Positions 6,301 through 11,913 of a stretch of 11,913 nucleotides of DNA are shown piece after piece. Below the pieces are notes generated by a model, which was not told the origin of the DNA, searched no databases, and saw only the letters and a program-made list of their open reading frames with translations. Numbering within the stretch: position 1 is the first letter of the stretch; every line of letters starts with the position of its first letter. Both the position numbers and the translations under genes were made by a program. The DNA is from Saccharofermentans sp. (GTDB taxonomy: Bacteria; Bacillota_A; Clostridia; Saccharofermentanales; Saccharofermentanaceae): NCBI GenBank assembly GCA_024695565.1, contig JAILHX010000103.1, forward strand, positions 1-11,913, given 5' to 3'.

Positions 6301-7800
6301 ATGACTTCCAATGCATCTTTCATCAGCCAGATATTTGAGTTTATAGGCGAGTTGATCAACAGCCTTGATCAGGGCACGCTTTTCTTTGGAAGTGTCTGGG
6401 ACTTCGTCAGATATCTTATCGATATCATCCTCGTAACTTTCCTTTTCTATACACTTCTTTTGTTTATCAGACAGACCAGGGCCTGGCAGCTCATCAAGGG
6501 TATTGTCCTTGTCCTTTTATTTGTCGCGTTCTGCGGACTCATCGGTCTCGACATGGTCGGGTACCTGTTTAACAGATTGCTATACGTACTTGCGATCCTG
6601 TTCGTAGTCCTGTTCCAGCCGGAACTTCGAAGAGCACTTGAGACAGTCGGTATCCGTACATCAACTGCGACCAATCCGTTCAGGCACAGCGAAGCTGTAA
6701 TGACCAAGGAAGAGCTAACTGATTTCATCAAGGAGATCAGTTCTGCCTGCAAGGAGATGTCCAGAACTTATACGGGCGCGCTGATCCTCATCGAGAGGAA
6801 TACAAGACTTGATGAGCTCTTATCACAGGAAAATGTCGTTACATTCGATTCTGAAGTCACGAGCTCCGTACTTCAGAGTATTTTCTATAAGGGCTCACCG
6901 ATGCATGACGGCGGACTTCTCATCAGAGACGGCAGGATCATAGCTGCAAGATGTCATGTCCCGCTCTCTGTAACGATGCATTCTCTTGAACGTGCGGGAA
7001 CCCGTCACAGAGCCGCAGTAGGTGCAAGTGAGATGGGTGATACCGTTGCCGTAGTCGTATCAGAAGAGAGAGGTAAGACCTCGATCGCCGTTAACGGAAG
7101 ACTCTTTGAGATGAGATCTGCAAAAGAACTCGAAGCAAATCTCTCATATCTTCTCGGCCTCAAGGAATACGGCAGTGCGAAGAAGGGTATATTCGGTAAG
7201 CTCTTTTCTAAGAAAGACGACGTCATTGACTATGAACCTGAAGTATTGAGTCAGGAAGAAGTAGGCAAGGCAGCTTCGAAGAAGAAAGGCAGCAGTCCCG
7301 CGCCTGAATCTGTTGTTCCTACAACTCAGGTTGAGGTTGCAGGTGAGTCATCCGTACCGATCTCTATCCGCACCAAAGCTGCTGACCAGACATCCAACTC
7401 CAAGAGAGTAAGCGCCTCCACAAGGGTGCTGTTCCTTCTTATCTCGATATTCATGTCTTTGATCCTCTGGGTCTATATCCAGATCAATACCAACCCTGTT
7501 GTTAAGAGGAACATTACGGTCCCCATCAATTCATACGATACCACTGAGCTTCCTGAGAATTACGAAGTCACATTCCCAATCAAGACCATTGATCTTGAGA
7601 TCGTCGGACGGGCAAGCACGATCAATTCTCTGACGGCTGATGATATCGTAGCTACTGTCGATTATTCGCAGATCACGGAAGGAGTGACGGGTGTTGTCGA
7701 GCTCCCTGTTACGATCACTGCTGCTAACGGCAATGTTTATTTCCGTGTTGAGAGCCAGCTCCCTGACAGGGTATCCGTAACCGTTTACTCGCGAAGCTAA
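6301..7800 (+). CDS. cdaA: Membrane diadenylate cyclase fused to a YbbR domain (CdaA-CdaR fusion)
   Basis: A 499-residue membrane protein that should make c-di-AMP from two ATP. Three N-terminal membrane helices (about 36-56, 63-83 and 86-106) and the QPELRRALE junction match CdaA. The DAC domain (about 108-268) carries GALILIERNT, MHDGG (201-205, usually DGA) and GTRHRAA (233-239). A charged Lys/Ser/Pro-rich linker (about 290-370) leads to a fourth membrane helix (about 374-394) and one YbbR domain (about 400-497), which would be extracellular. In most Firmicutes CdaA and the YbbR protein CdaR are separate genes in cdaA-cdaR-glmM order, and CdaR has several YbbR copies. Here one polypeptide joins them in the correct topology with a single YbbR copy. 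AAGAAGGA at 6284-6291 is the ribosome site. A GlmU-like acyltransferase gene follows. Confidence 0.93.
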   Translation: MTSNASFISQIFEFIGELINSLDQGTLFFGSVWDFVRYLIDIILVTFLFYTLLLFIRQTRAWQLIKGIVLVLLFVAFCGLIGLDMVGYLFNRLLYVLAILFVVLFQPELRRALETVGIRTSTATNPFRHSEAVMTKEELTDFIKEISSACKEMSRTYTGALILIERNTRLDELLSQENVVTFDSEVTSSVLQSIFYKGSPMHDGGLLIRDGRIIAARCHVPLSVTMHSLERAGTRHRAAVGASEMGDTVAVVVSEERGKTSIAVNGRLFEMRSAKELEANLSYLLGLKEYGSAKKGIFGKLFSKKDDVIDYEPEVLSQEEVGKAASKKKGSSPAPESVVPTTQVEVAGESSVPISIRTKAADQTSNSKRVSASTRVLFLLISIFMSLILWVYIQINTNPVVKRNITVPINSYDTTELPENYEVTFPIKTIDLEIVGRASTINSLTADDIVATVDYSQITEGVTGVVELPVTITAANGNVYFRVESQLPDRVSVTVYSRS

Positions 7801-7814
7801 ACTTGTATTTTATT

Positions 7815-7839
7815 GCCCGTTCCCGAAAACATAACGGGC
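7815..7839 (+). other. Intercistronic hairpin
   Basis: GCCCGTT (7815-7821) and AACGGGC (7833-7839) form a 7-bp stem around an 11-base loop in the gap between the cyclase and acyltransferase genes, ending just before the ribosome site at 7841. No T-run follows, so it is not an intrinsic terminator. It might affect message stability or translation of the downstream gene. Confidence 0.4.
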
Positions 7840-7840
7840 T

Positions 7841-7847
7841 GAAAGGA
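7841..7847 (+). promoter_or_regulatory. Ribosome binding site fixing the acyltransferase start
   Basis: GAAAGGA lies six bases before ATG 7854. It excludes the longer open frame that begins three bases after the cyclase stop codon, whose extra leader has no family-like sequence. Confidence 0.75.
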
Positions 7848-7853
7848 TATAAA

Positions 7854-8516
7854 ATGTTAGAGACAAAAGACCTTATCGATTTGACACACACACTTGCTGC
7901 CCCGATCCTCGAAGACAAGCAGTATCCCTGGGAAGCACTCCCGCTCATCAAGGAATTCATCCTGAAGTTAGGTCCCACACTTGACCCCGAGATCTATGAG
8001 CAGAAGTCAGAAGATATCTGGATCGCTAAGAGTGCCAAGGTTTTCGATTCAGCTTATATCGCAGGTCCCTGCATCATCGGACCTGAGACAGAAGTCCGTC
8101 AGTGTGCATTCATCAGAGGCAGCGCTCTTATCGGAAGCAAGTGCGTGATCGGTAACTCGACAGAGCTTAAGAACGTAATCATCAGCGATAACGTTCAGGT
8201 TCCTCACTATAACTATGTAGGTGACTCCATCCTCGGATTCAAGTCTCATCTCGGCGCAGGCGCCATCACTTCAAACGTTAAGTCTGACAAGACTCTGGTT
8301 TGCGTTAAGTGCGGTGACGAAGTTATCGAGACAGGACTTAAGAAATTCGCTGCAATCGTAGGTGACAATGTAGAAGTCGGCTGCCAGAGCGTTCTTAATC
8401 CCGGTACCGTAATCGGCAGAGGAAGCCGTGTATATCCTCTCTCAAGAGTAAGAGGCGTTATTCCTGAGAAGCACATCTTCAAGGATAAGGATGAGATAGT
8501 TCCAATCGAAGATTGA
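7854..8516 (+). CDS. Left-handed beta-helix acyltransferase, GlmU C-terminal-like
   Basis: A 220-residue protein. After a helical N terminus with YPWEALPLI (24-32), hexapeptide repeats of the left-handed beta-helix type run from about 54 to 200 (IWIAKSAKV, AYIAGPCIIG, ALIGSKCVIG and others). VPHYNYVGDSILG (116-128) aligns with the GlmU acetyltransferase segment that holds the catalytic His, here H118, and GAGAIT (134-139) matches GlmU's GAGTIT. There is no nucleotidyltransferase domain. Known GlmU acetylates glucosamine-1-phosphate on the way to UDP-GlcNAc; acetyl transfer to an amino sugar is likely here, but the substrate is not proven. Similar short proteins are often labelled UDP-GlcNAc pyrophosphorylase, which the missing domain argues against. 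Placement behind a c-di-AMP cyclase parallels the cdaA-cdaR-glmM order elsewhere. It is probably cotranscribed with the cyclase. Confidence 0.82.
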   Translation: MLETKDLIDLTHTLAAPILEDKQYPWEALPLIKEFILKLGPTLDPEIYEQKSEDIWIAKSAKVFDSAYIAGPCIIGPETEVRQCAFIRGSALIGSKCVIGNSTELKNVIISDNVQVPHYNYVGDSILGFKSHLGAGAITSNVKSDKTLVCVKCGDEVIETGLKKFAAIVGDNVEVGCQSVLNPGTVIGRGSRVYPLSRVRGVIPEKHIFKDKDEIVPIED

Positions 8517-8617
8517 TATTAGTTTACTAGGCTTAGGTTCTCCGCGCTTTGCTCGTGCTTAAAACCGCCCAAAAACCAATATCTATCTCAGCAAAAGGGA
8601 ATAACCAAACAAATTAA

Positions 8618-8642
8618 AAGGGCACTCGACTCGAGTGCCCTT
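8618..8642. terminator. Bidirectional rho-independent terminator
   Basis: A perfect 12-bp inverted repeat (AAGGGCACTCGA at 8618-8629, its complement at 8631-8642) with a single central base; the innermost pairs must open to form the loop. On the minus strand it is followed by TTTTAATTTGTTT, ending the HEAT-repeat gene. On the plus strand the tail TTAATAATTC is weaker but can serve the acyltransferase gene. The 100 bases between the acyltransferase stop and this hairpin show nothing else I can support. Confidence 0.85.
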
Positions 8643-8664
8643 AATAATTCAATTAGGATTTCTA

Positions 8665-9006
8665 TCAGACTACGCTGTCCTTGAGCCTGTCAAATGCAGC
8701 CTTTGCAACCTGTCTTACGTTAGGATCGGAATCAGCGAATGCGAGCTTCTTAACGTATTCTTCGCAATGCTTGGCGTGGATCTCGGCAGCGGAAGTAGCA
8801 GCTGCTGCTCTAACCATAGGAGAAGAATCACGCAGGAGAGGAATAAGAGCCATGCCGGTCTCATAAGTGGGGATCATGCCCATAGCCATTGCAACCGCCA
8901 TTCGAACGTCATCTTCGGAACTGTCGGCATACTTGGTAAGCGCACCTAATTTTCCCTTAGATCCAAGCTTCTGGATTTTTTCTTTCAAAGCGTCCGTACG
9001 TCCCAT
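8665..9006 (-). CDS. Small HEAT-repeat protein
   Basis: A 113-residue soluble protein with no signal peptide or membrane segment. It consists of about three HEAT/PBS-lyase-type helical pairs: a first around residues 18-45 (ALTKYADSSEDDVRMAVAMAMG), a second around 52-77 (MALIPLLRDSSPMVRAAAATSA) and a third around 85-110 (VKKLAFADSDPNVRQVAKAAFD). Each has the D-S/D-x-x-V-R turn typical of these repeats. Such modules bind proteins and have no enzymatic role of their own; the partner is unknown. The ATG at 9006 has a strong AGGAGT site (9015-9020) eight bases upstream. It is a single-gene unit with its own promoter and terminator, converging on the acyltransferase and divergent from the GH5-like gene. 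Confidence 0.88.
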   Translation of the reverse strand: MGRTDALKEKIQKLGSKGKLGALTKYADSSEDDVRMAVAMAMGMIPTYETGMALIPLLRDSSPMVRAAAATSAAEIHAKHCEEYVKKLAFADSDPNVRQVAKAAFDRLKDSVV

Positions 9007-9043
9007 ATCGTTAGACTCCTGATTTCGTTAGTTGCTCAACATT

Positions 9044-9049
9044 ATTATA
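9044..9049 (-). promoter_or_regulatory. -10 element for the HEAT-repeat gene
   Basis: A perfect TATAAT on the minus strand lies about 40 bases before the start codon. The expected -35 position holds only T-rich sequence (around 9066-9072), so the -35 match is poor. Confidence 0.5.
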
Positions 9050-9096
9050 GATTAAATTAAGCAAAAAAACATTAGTGTTCGTAAAATTATCTTAAA

Positions 9097-9128
9097 TTAA
9101 CAGATTTTGGTATACTTTGCTCTATAAT
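9097..9128 (+). promoter_or_regulatory. Candidate promoter for the GH5-like gene
   Basis: The AT-rich intergenic region has a perfect TATAAT at 9123-9128 and TTAACA at 9097-9102. Their 20-base spacing is longer than ideal. Other -10-like hexamers (TATACT 9111, TATACA 9138) lie close by, so the exact promoter is uncertain. Confidence 0.3.
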
Positions 9129-9150
9129 ACTTTTGATTATACATTCAACT

Positions 9151-9178
9151 TTCACAAAAAATGTTTTTATTCTGTGAA
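9151..9178. promoter_or_regulatory. Inverted repeat upstream of the GH5-like gene
   Basis: TTCACA (9151-9156) and TGTGAA (9173-9178) are inverted with a 16-base AT-rich spacer, just before the ribosome site. It could be a dimeric regulator site or a leader hairpin (an inner A-run/T-run can also pair). The assignment is weak. Confidence 0.25.
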
Positions 9179-9192
9179 TTTTGATCGATTAT

Positions 9193-9197
9193 GAGGA
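9193..9197 (+). promoter_or_regulatory. Ribosome binding site fixing the GH5-like start
   Basis: GAGGA lies eight bases before ATG 9206. The upstream in-frame ATG at 9191 has no ribosome site, and this motif falls inside its first codons, so 9206 is the better start. Confidence 0.7.
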
Positions 9198-9205
9198 CAA
9201 TATTG

Positions 9206-10531
9206 ATGAATAGAATTACGCGTGTAATATCCGTATTTATTACGTCAGGGGCAATTCTGCTTTCTGCGTGTTCAACGAATTTGGGACCTGAGACACTTCC
9301 TTCGACAACGGCATCTGAGACCGAGATCGAGACAGAACCAGTAATTACTACTGAAGAGATTCCTGAACACTCTGAACCGTTCAGTCAGGCAATTATCATC
9401 GGCAGTATAGTTGAGAGCAACGGCGCATTATCAATCGAAGGAACGAAGCTCGTTAACAGCATGGGAGACGAAGTCGTTCTCAAGGGAATCAGCACGTACG
9501 GAATTGAAGAATGCGGTGATTTCTTTACTTCTGAAGTCGTTAAGACTTTGGCTGAAGACTGGGGCTGCGATGTCTTAAGGATCGCCATAACAGGCAACAG
9601 CGAATCCGAAGACGGTTATATCGCAGATCCTGACCAGTATTTTGACAAGGTCTGCAAGCTGGTTGATATGTGTGTGTCACAGGGTATCTATGTGATCGTC
9701 GACTGGAACGTGCAGTACGGTGAGGACATGGAAGCTACCAATGAAGCAGCTGTCGATTTCTTTTCAAGATTATCTGCGATCTATACCGATACTCCTAACC
9801 TCATTTATGAGCTCAACAACGATCCTGTAATTGCAGTTGATGACGAGTCAGCTGATAGCGATGCTGATGAGGCTGATACTGATGATGAAGATACTGATGA
9901 TGAGGATGACGAAGGATCTGAAGACGAAGAAGAGTCTGATGAAGATGAAGAGGAGATCTTAGATCCCGAGACTGAATGGGATGAATATATCAAGCCTCTG
10001 GCTGAAGAAGTTATTGATGTTATCAGAGAAAACTCAGAGAGCAGCGTGATCATTATCGGTGCACCCGGTTATGGACTCGATATCGATGTCGCAGCATGGT
10101 ATCCGCTTGACTATGACAACATCGCTTATGGCTGCCGCTTCTATTCCGGCAACAACAAGAAGGAATTAAGAGAGAAGATAATCGAGGCTCTGGACTACGA
10201 AGCCTGCGTGTTTATCACAGAGTGGGGCTTAAGCGACAGAGAGGGCATGGGAGGAATCTTCATCGAAGAGAGCGTTGAATGGATCGACTTCATCGATGAA
10301 CAGGGAATCTCATGGTGCAACTATGCGATCGGAACTGAGAGGATAGATGACAATAACGCGCTCCAGCTCTTCAACGACAGATACACTGATGACCAGAAGT
10401 ATTATGGTCACTGGCCTGACGGTCTGCTCTCATACTCAGGGTCTTTTGCCAGAGAACAGTTCCTCAAAGTCGATGAGACTCCTGAAGATGACATCGACGA
10501 GACCGAGCCGACTGAAACGAGCGAGGAGTAA
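9206..10531 (+). CDS. GH5 (cellulase-like) lipoprotein with degenerate active site and acidic insertion
   Basis: A 441-residue predicted lipoprotein with lipobox LSAC and acyl Cys at 22, then a Thr/Glu-rich linker to about residue 60. Residues 74-420 align with the subfamily-2 GH5 endoglucanase pattern: GTKLVNSMGDEVVLKGIS, YVIVDW, NLIYEL, IKPLAEEVIDVIR, FITEWG and SGSFARE. The nucleophile Glu is present (E339 in TEWG) and R125 is kept. Other conserved positions differ from active enzymes: SHG is TYG (Y98), DWH is DWN (N168), the acid/base NEP is NDP (D206), HFY is RFY (R311) and the late VNW is CNY (Y373). Residues 212-257 form an almost pure Asp/Glu/Ser insertion directly after NDP. Ordinary cellulase activity is doubtful; glycan binding without hydrolysis is possible. 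A RimJ-like gene follows nine bases later. Confidence 0.87.
   Translation: MNRITRVISVFITSGAILLSACSTNLGPETLPSTTASETEIETEPVITTEEIPEHSEPFSQAIIIGSIVESNGALSIEGTKLVNSMGDEVVLKGISTYGIEECGDFFTSEVVKTLAEDWGCDVLRIAITGNSESEDGYIADPDQYFDKVCKLVDMCVSQGIYVIVDWNVQYGEDMEATNEAAVDFFSRLSAIYTDTPNLIYELNNDPVIAVDDESADSDADEADTDDEDTDDEDDEGSEDEEESDEDEEEILDPETEWDEYIKPLAEEVIDVIRENSESSVIIIGAPGYGLDIDVAAWYPLDYDNIAYGCRFYSGNNKKELREKIIEALDYEACVFITEWGLSDREGMGGIFIEESVEWIDFIDEQGISWCNYAIGTERIDDNNALQLFNDRYTDDQKYYGHWPDGLLSYSGSFAREQFLKVDETPEDDIDETEPTETSEE
9875..9904 (+). repeat. 15-bp tandem duplication in the acidic insertion
   Basis: GATACTGATGATGA(A/G) occurs twice head to tail (9875-9889 and 9890-9904), differing only at the last base. 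It encodes Asp-Thr-Asp-Asp-Glu twice and suggests recent expansion of the acidic segment. Confidence 0.85.
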
Positions 10532-10540
10532 GTAATAGCT

Positions 10541-11140
10541 TTGCTGATGTCCAGACCCGGTTACAGTGTGTCGCCTCATCGAAAAAGATATGAGATGCTT
10601 GCTTTGGATACCGAGCATTTAAGACTTGCAGTGCTCCGCAAGAGCGAGGCTCCCAGAGCATGTGAATACTTCATCAGGAACAGGGACTTCCACAAGCAGT
10701 TTTCGCAGACTCATACAGACGATTATTTTACGGTTCCAGTACAGAAGAAATACTTATCTTACGACTGTGAATCGTTTCTGGAAGGCAGTCTGGTTCCTCT
10801 CTGGATAACAGAGAAGGGGAGCGACAGGCTTATAGGCAGAGTTTCCTATTTTAATTTTGCCTATGGCGGCATGATGTCATGCGCCGTCGGTTATCATCTG
10901 GACAAAGATTATGAGGGCAAAGGGATAATGAGCGAAGCTTTGAAGTCTTCTCTGGCTTTTGTTTTCGATGAATATAAGCTGCACAGAGTTGAGGCATTCA
11001 TCCTTCCTGAGAATGAGAGGTCGGTCAGGCTCGTTCAAAGAGCCGGCTTCACTTATGAAGGTCAACGGAAATCTTATATGCACATCAACGGTAAATACAG
11101 AGACCATGAGGCTTTCTATATCCTTGAAGATGACATGTAA
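10541..11140 (+). CDS. GNAT acetyltransferase, RimJ/RimL-like
   Basis: A 199-residue cytoplasmic GNAT protein. The core from about residue 97 (IGRVSYFNF, then GYHLDKDYEGKGIMSEAL) contains the acetyl-CoA pyrophosphate-loop motif (Q/R-x-x-G-x-G/A type, here YEGKGI). HRVEAFILPENERSVRLVQRAGFTYEG and the C-terminal GKYRDHEAF are characteristic of the RimJ/RimL group. E. coli RimJ N-acetylates ribosomal protein S5; that substrate is only a family-based guess here. The start is uncertain. TTG 10541 is twelve bases after GAGGAG (10523-10528), which overlaps the end of the GH5-like gene. ATG 10547 has too long a spacing, and ATG 10595 gives the short MLALDTEHLRL start common in other relatives but lacks a clear ribosome site. 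RimJ itself has a similar N-terminal extension, favouring the longer form. It is probably cotranscribed with the upstream gene without a clear functional link. Confidence 0.85.
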   Translation: MLMSRPGYSVSPHRKRYEMLALDTEHLRLAVLRKSEAPRACEYFIRNRDFHKQFSQTHTDDYFTVPVQKKYLSYDCESFLEGSLVPLWITEKGSDRLIGRVSYFNFAYGGMMSCAVGYHLDKDYEGKGIMSEALKSSLAFVFDEYKLHRVEAFILPENERSVRLVQRAGFTYEGQRKSYMHINGKYRDHEAFYILEDDM

Positions 11141-11181
11141 TTGAGGGAGATATAAGGCAATTTGCGGAATAGGGCATATAA

Positions 11182-11209
11182 TTGACTGAACTTGTAACAA
11201 AAATAAAAT
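11182..11209 (+). promoter_or_regulatory. Promoter for the SH3b lipoprotein gene
   Basis: TTGACT (11182-11187) and TAAAAT (11204-11209) with a 16-base spacer, followed by an AT-rich leader of about 50 bases up to the GTG start. Confidence 0.6.
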
Positions 11210-11253
11210 ATATTTACGAAGAAAGTATGTAATAATATTGTAAACGAGTATGC

Positions 11254-11258
11254 GGAGG
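11254..11258 (+). promoter_or_regulatory. Ribosome binding site fixing a GTG start
   Basis: GGAGG lies eight bases before GTG 11267. The earlier in-frame GTG at 11258 overlaps this motif and cannot be the start. Confidence 0.8.
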
Positions 11259-11266
11259 TGATTTTT

Positions 11267-11698
11267 GTGAATAGAAAGAGATTTACAACTGCACTTATTG
11301 CTTCAATGATGATTGGCGTTATCTGCCTTGGCGCAGTAGCCTGCAAGAAACAGCCCGATCCTTCTGCGAGCGATTCTGCAGTATCTTCTGAACAGACAAC
11401 AACTACCACCACAACTGCCCCCACAACTACTCTTACAGAATGGACAGGCCCGCTTACTAATTCACAGGAGATCACCTGGACAGAAACACAGCTCGATCAG
11501 CCTACGACATACTATGTTAAGGTCAGCCAGGGCGAGTTCCTTAATGTCAGGGAAGGACCCGGAACAGAGTTTAAGTGTGTTGCCAAGTTCACCAGAGGTC
11601 AGACTGTTGTAGTTGTTGCCAGAGCAAACAACTGGTACAAGACAGAAGACGGATTCTACGTATTCCAGGATTACCTTACAGGCACAATGCCTACCTGA
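11267..11698 (+). CDS. Small SH3b-domain lipoprotein
   Basis: From GTG 11267 the product has 143 residues. The N terminus is basic (NRKRF), then hydrophobic, ending in AVAC with probable acyl Cys at 26. The lipobox has Ala at -3 rather than the usual Leu, so simple signal-peptidase I cleavage is the alternative. A Ser/Thr-rich linker with a run of seven Thr (44-50) leads to one bacterial SH3 domain (about 82-138) with the hallmark LNVREGPGTEFK (92-103), the VVVVAR strand and NNWYKTEDGFYVFQDYL. Such domains commonly bind cell-wall peptidoglycan or pair with hydrolase modules; no catalytic domain is present here. It has its own promoter and sits just upstream of two tRNA genes. Confidence 0.87.
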   Translation: MNRKRFTTALIASMMIGVICLGAVACKKQPDPSASDSAVSSEQTTTTTTTAPTTTLTEWTGPLTNSQEITWTETQLDQPTTYYVKVSQGEFLNVREGPGTEFKCVAKFTRGQTVVVVARANNWYKTEDGFYVFQDYLTGTMPT

Positions 11699-11719
11699 TG
11701 ATTAACGCAGAATTATCTG

Positions 11720-11748
11720 TTGATTATTTTCAAACCTTAGTGTAATAT
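11720..11748 (+). promoter_or_regulatory. Candidate tRNA promoter
   Basis: TTGATT (11720-11725) and TAATAT (11743-11748) with a 17-base spacer, about 30 bases before the tRNA-Gly 5' end. Each hexamer matches four of six consensus bases. Confidence 0.4.
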
Positions 11749-11753
11749 ACATA

Positions 11754-11780
11754 GGCACTTAGTTAAGTGTCGCATATGCG
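11754..11780 (+). other. Palindromic tRNA leader
   Basis: An 18-base hairpin (11754-11771; GGCACTTA pairing with TAAGTGTC, one G-T pair) directly abuts a perfect 10-bp palindrome CGCATATGCG (11771-11780) whose last three bases are the first of mature tRNA-Gly. Pairing in the leader could compete with the acceptor stem before 5' processing. No T-run follows, so it is not a normal terminator. Confidence 0.4.
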
Positions 11781-11851
11781 AGTGTAGTTCAATGGTAGAA
11801 CTTCAGCCTTCCAAGCTGACCACGTGGGTTCGATTCCCATCACTCGCTCCA
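11778..11851 (+). tRNA. tRNA-Gly (anticodon TCC)
   Basis: A 74-base cloverleaf with acceptor stem GCGAGTG/CACTCGC, D-arm GTTCAATGGTAGAAC, anticodon stem TCAGC/GCTGA around loop CTTCCAA (anticodon TCC, reads GGA and related Gly codons), and T-loop TTCGATT. Discriminator T and an encoded CCA end (11849-11851) are present. Confidence 0.96.
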
Positions 11852-11913
11852 GGGTCATTAGCTCAGCTGGATAGAGCAACAGCCTTCTAAGCTGTGGGCC
11901 GGAGGTTCGAGTC
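11852..11913 (+). tRNA. tRNA-Arg (anticodon TCT), 3' end beyond the window
   Basis: It begins on the base after the CCA of tRNA-Gly. Acceptor 5' strand GGGTCAT, D-arm GCTCAGCTGGATAGAGC, anticodon stem ACAGC/GCTGT with loop CTTCTAA (anticodon TCT, reading AGA), and the start of the T-arm GGAGGTTCGAGTC. The 3' acceptor strand is cut off. Confidence 0.93.

Noticed and set aside
7815..7839. Intrinsic terminator after the cyclase gene
   Set aside because: A 7-bp stem with an 11-base loop and no following T-run; the ribosome site of the next gene follows at once.
9805..10053. Minus-strand Ser-rich frame
   Set aside because: Antisense shadow of the GAT/GAA-rich acidic tract in the GH5-like gene.
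11116..11475. Minus-strand frame with a poly-Val run
   Set aside because: Antisense of the Thr codon run in the SH3b lipoprotein; no start signals.
11704..11725. Terminator after the SH3b gene
   Set aside because: Only a 4-bp stem with a bulge. The T-rich stretch after it coincides with the proposed tRNA -35 region.

Overview
The window reads as a chromosomal stretch from a moderate-GC Firmicute, most likely an anaerobic member of the Clostridia. The evidence is purine-rich GGAGG-type ribosome sites, TTG/GTG starts, an EFR1-type flavodoxin/ferredoxin gene, a CdaA-type diadenylate cyclase, and several lipoproteins with Thr/Glu/Ser-rich linkers. I cannot name a genus. No phage, transposon or CRISPR structure is visible, and coding style looks uniform throughout.

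Layout. (1) 2-391 (+) is the 3' end of an EFR1-like ferredoxin gene. It converges on a gltX-glnS operon (3583 to 452, -) at a shared bidirectional terminator (397-423). (2) From a divergent promoter region with a 16-bp interrupted palindrome, a plus-strand run begins. It contains a 3-dehydroquinate-synthase-like protein (3682-4782, TTG start), then six bases later an M28-peptidase-like lipoprotein (4789-6201). After a new promoter come a diadenylate cyclase fused to a YbbR domain (6301-7800) and a GlmU-C-terminal-like left-handed beta-helix acyltransferase (7854-8516). (3) A strong hairpin (8618-8642) separates this run from a convergent small HEAT-repeat gene (9006 to 8665, -). (4) A divergent region leads into a GH5-cellulase-like lipoprotein (9206-10531), a RimJ-like GNAT acetyltransferase (10541-11140), a small SH3b lipoprotein (11267-11698) and two abutting tRNA genes, Gly(TCC) and Arg(TCT), the latter cut by the window end.

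The main result is a concentration of enzyme-like proteins that have lost active-site residues. The DHQS-like protein lacks all three zinc ligands. The M28-like lipoprotein lacks the catalytic Glu and both private ligands of one metal site. The GH5-like lipoprotein has its acid/base Glu changed to Asp and several conserved His replaced. The two lipoproteins, although unrelated in fold, each carry a long Asp/Glu-rich insertion beside the active-site motif. They may be surface pseudoenzymes recruited for binding (cations, glycans or peptides); that role is inference.

The second result is the single-polypeptide fusion of CdaA and CdaR. It joins the c-di-AMP synthase to its extracellular YbbR regulator, and its neighbour is a GlmU-like acetyltransferase rather than the GlmM gene typical of this locus. 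It plausibly couples cell-envelope state to c-di-AMP production. No gene-free stretch exceeds 300 bases.
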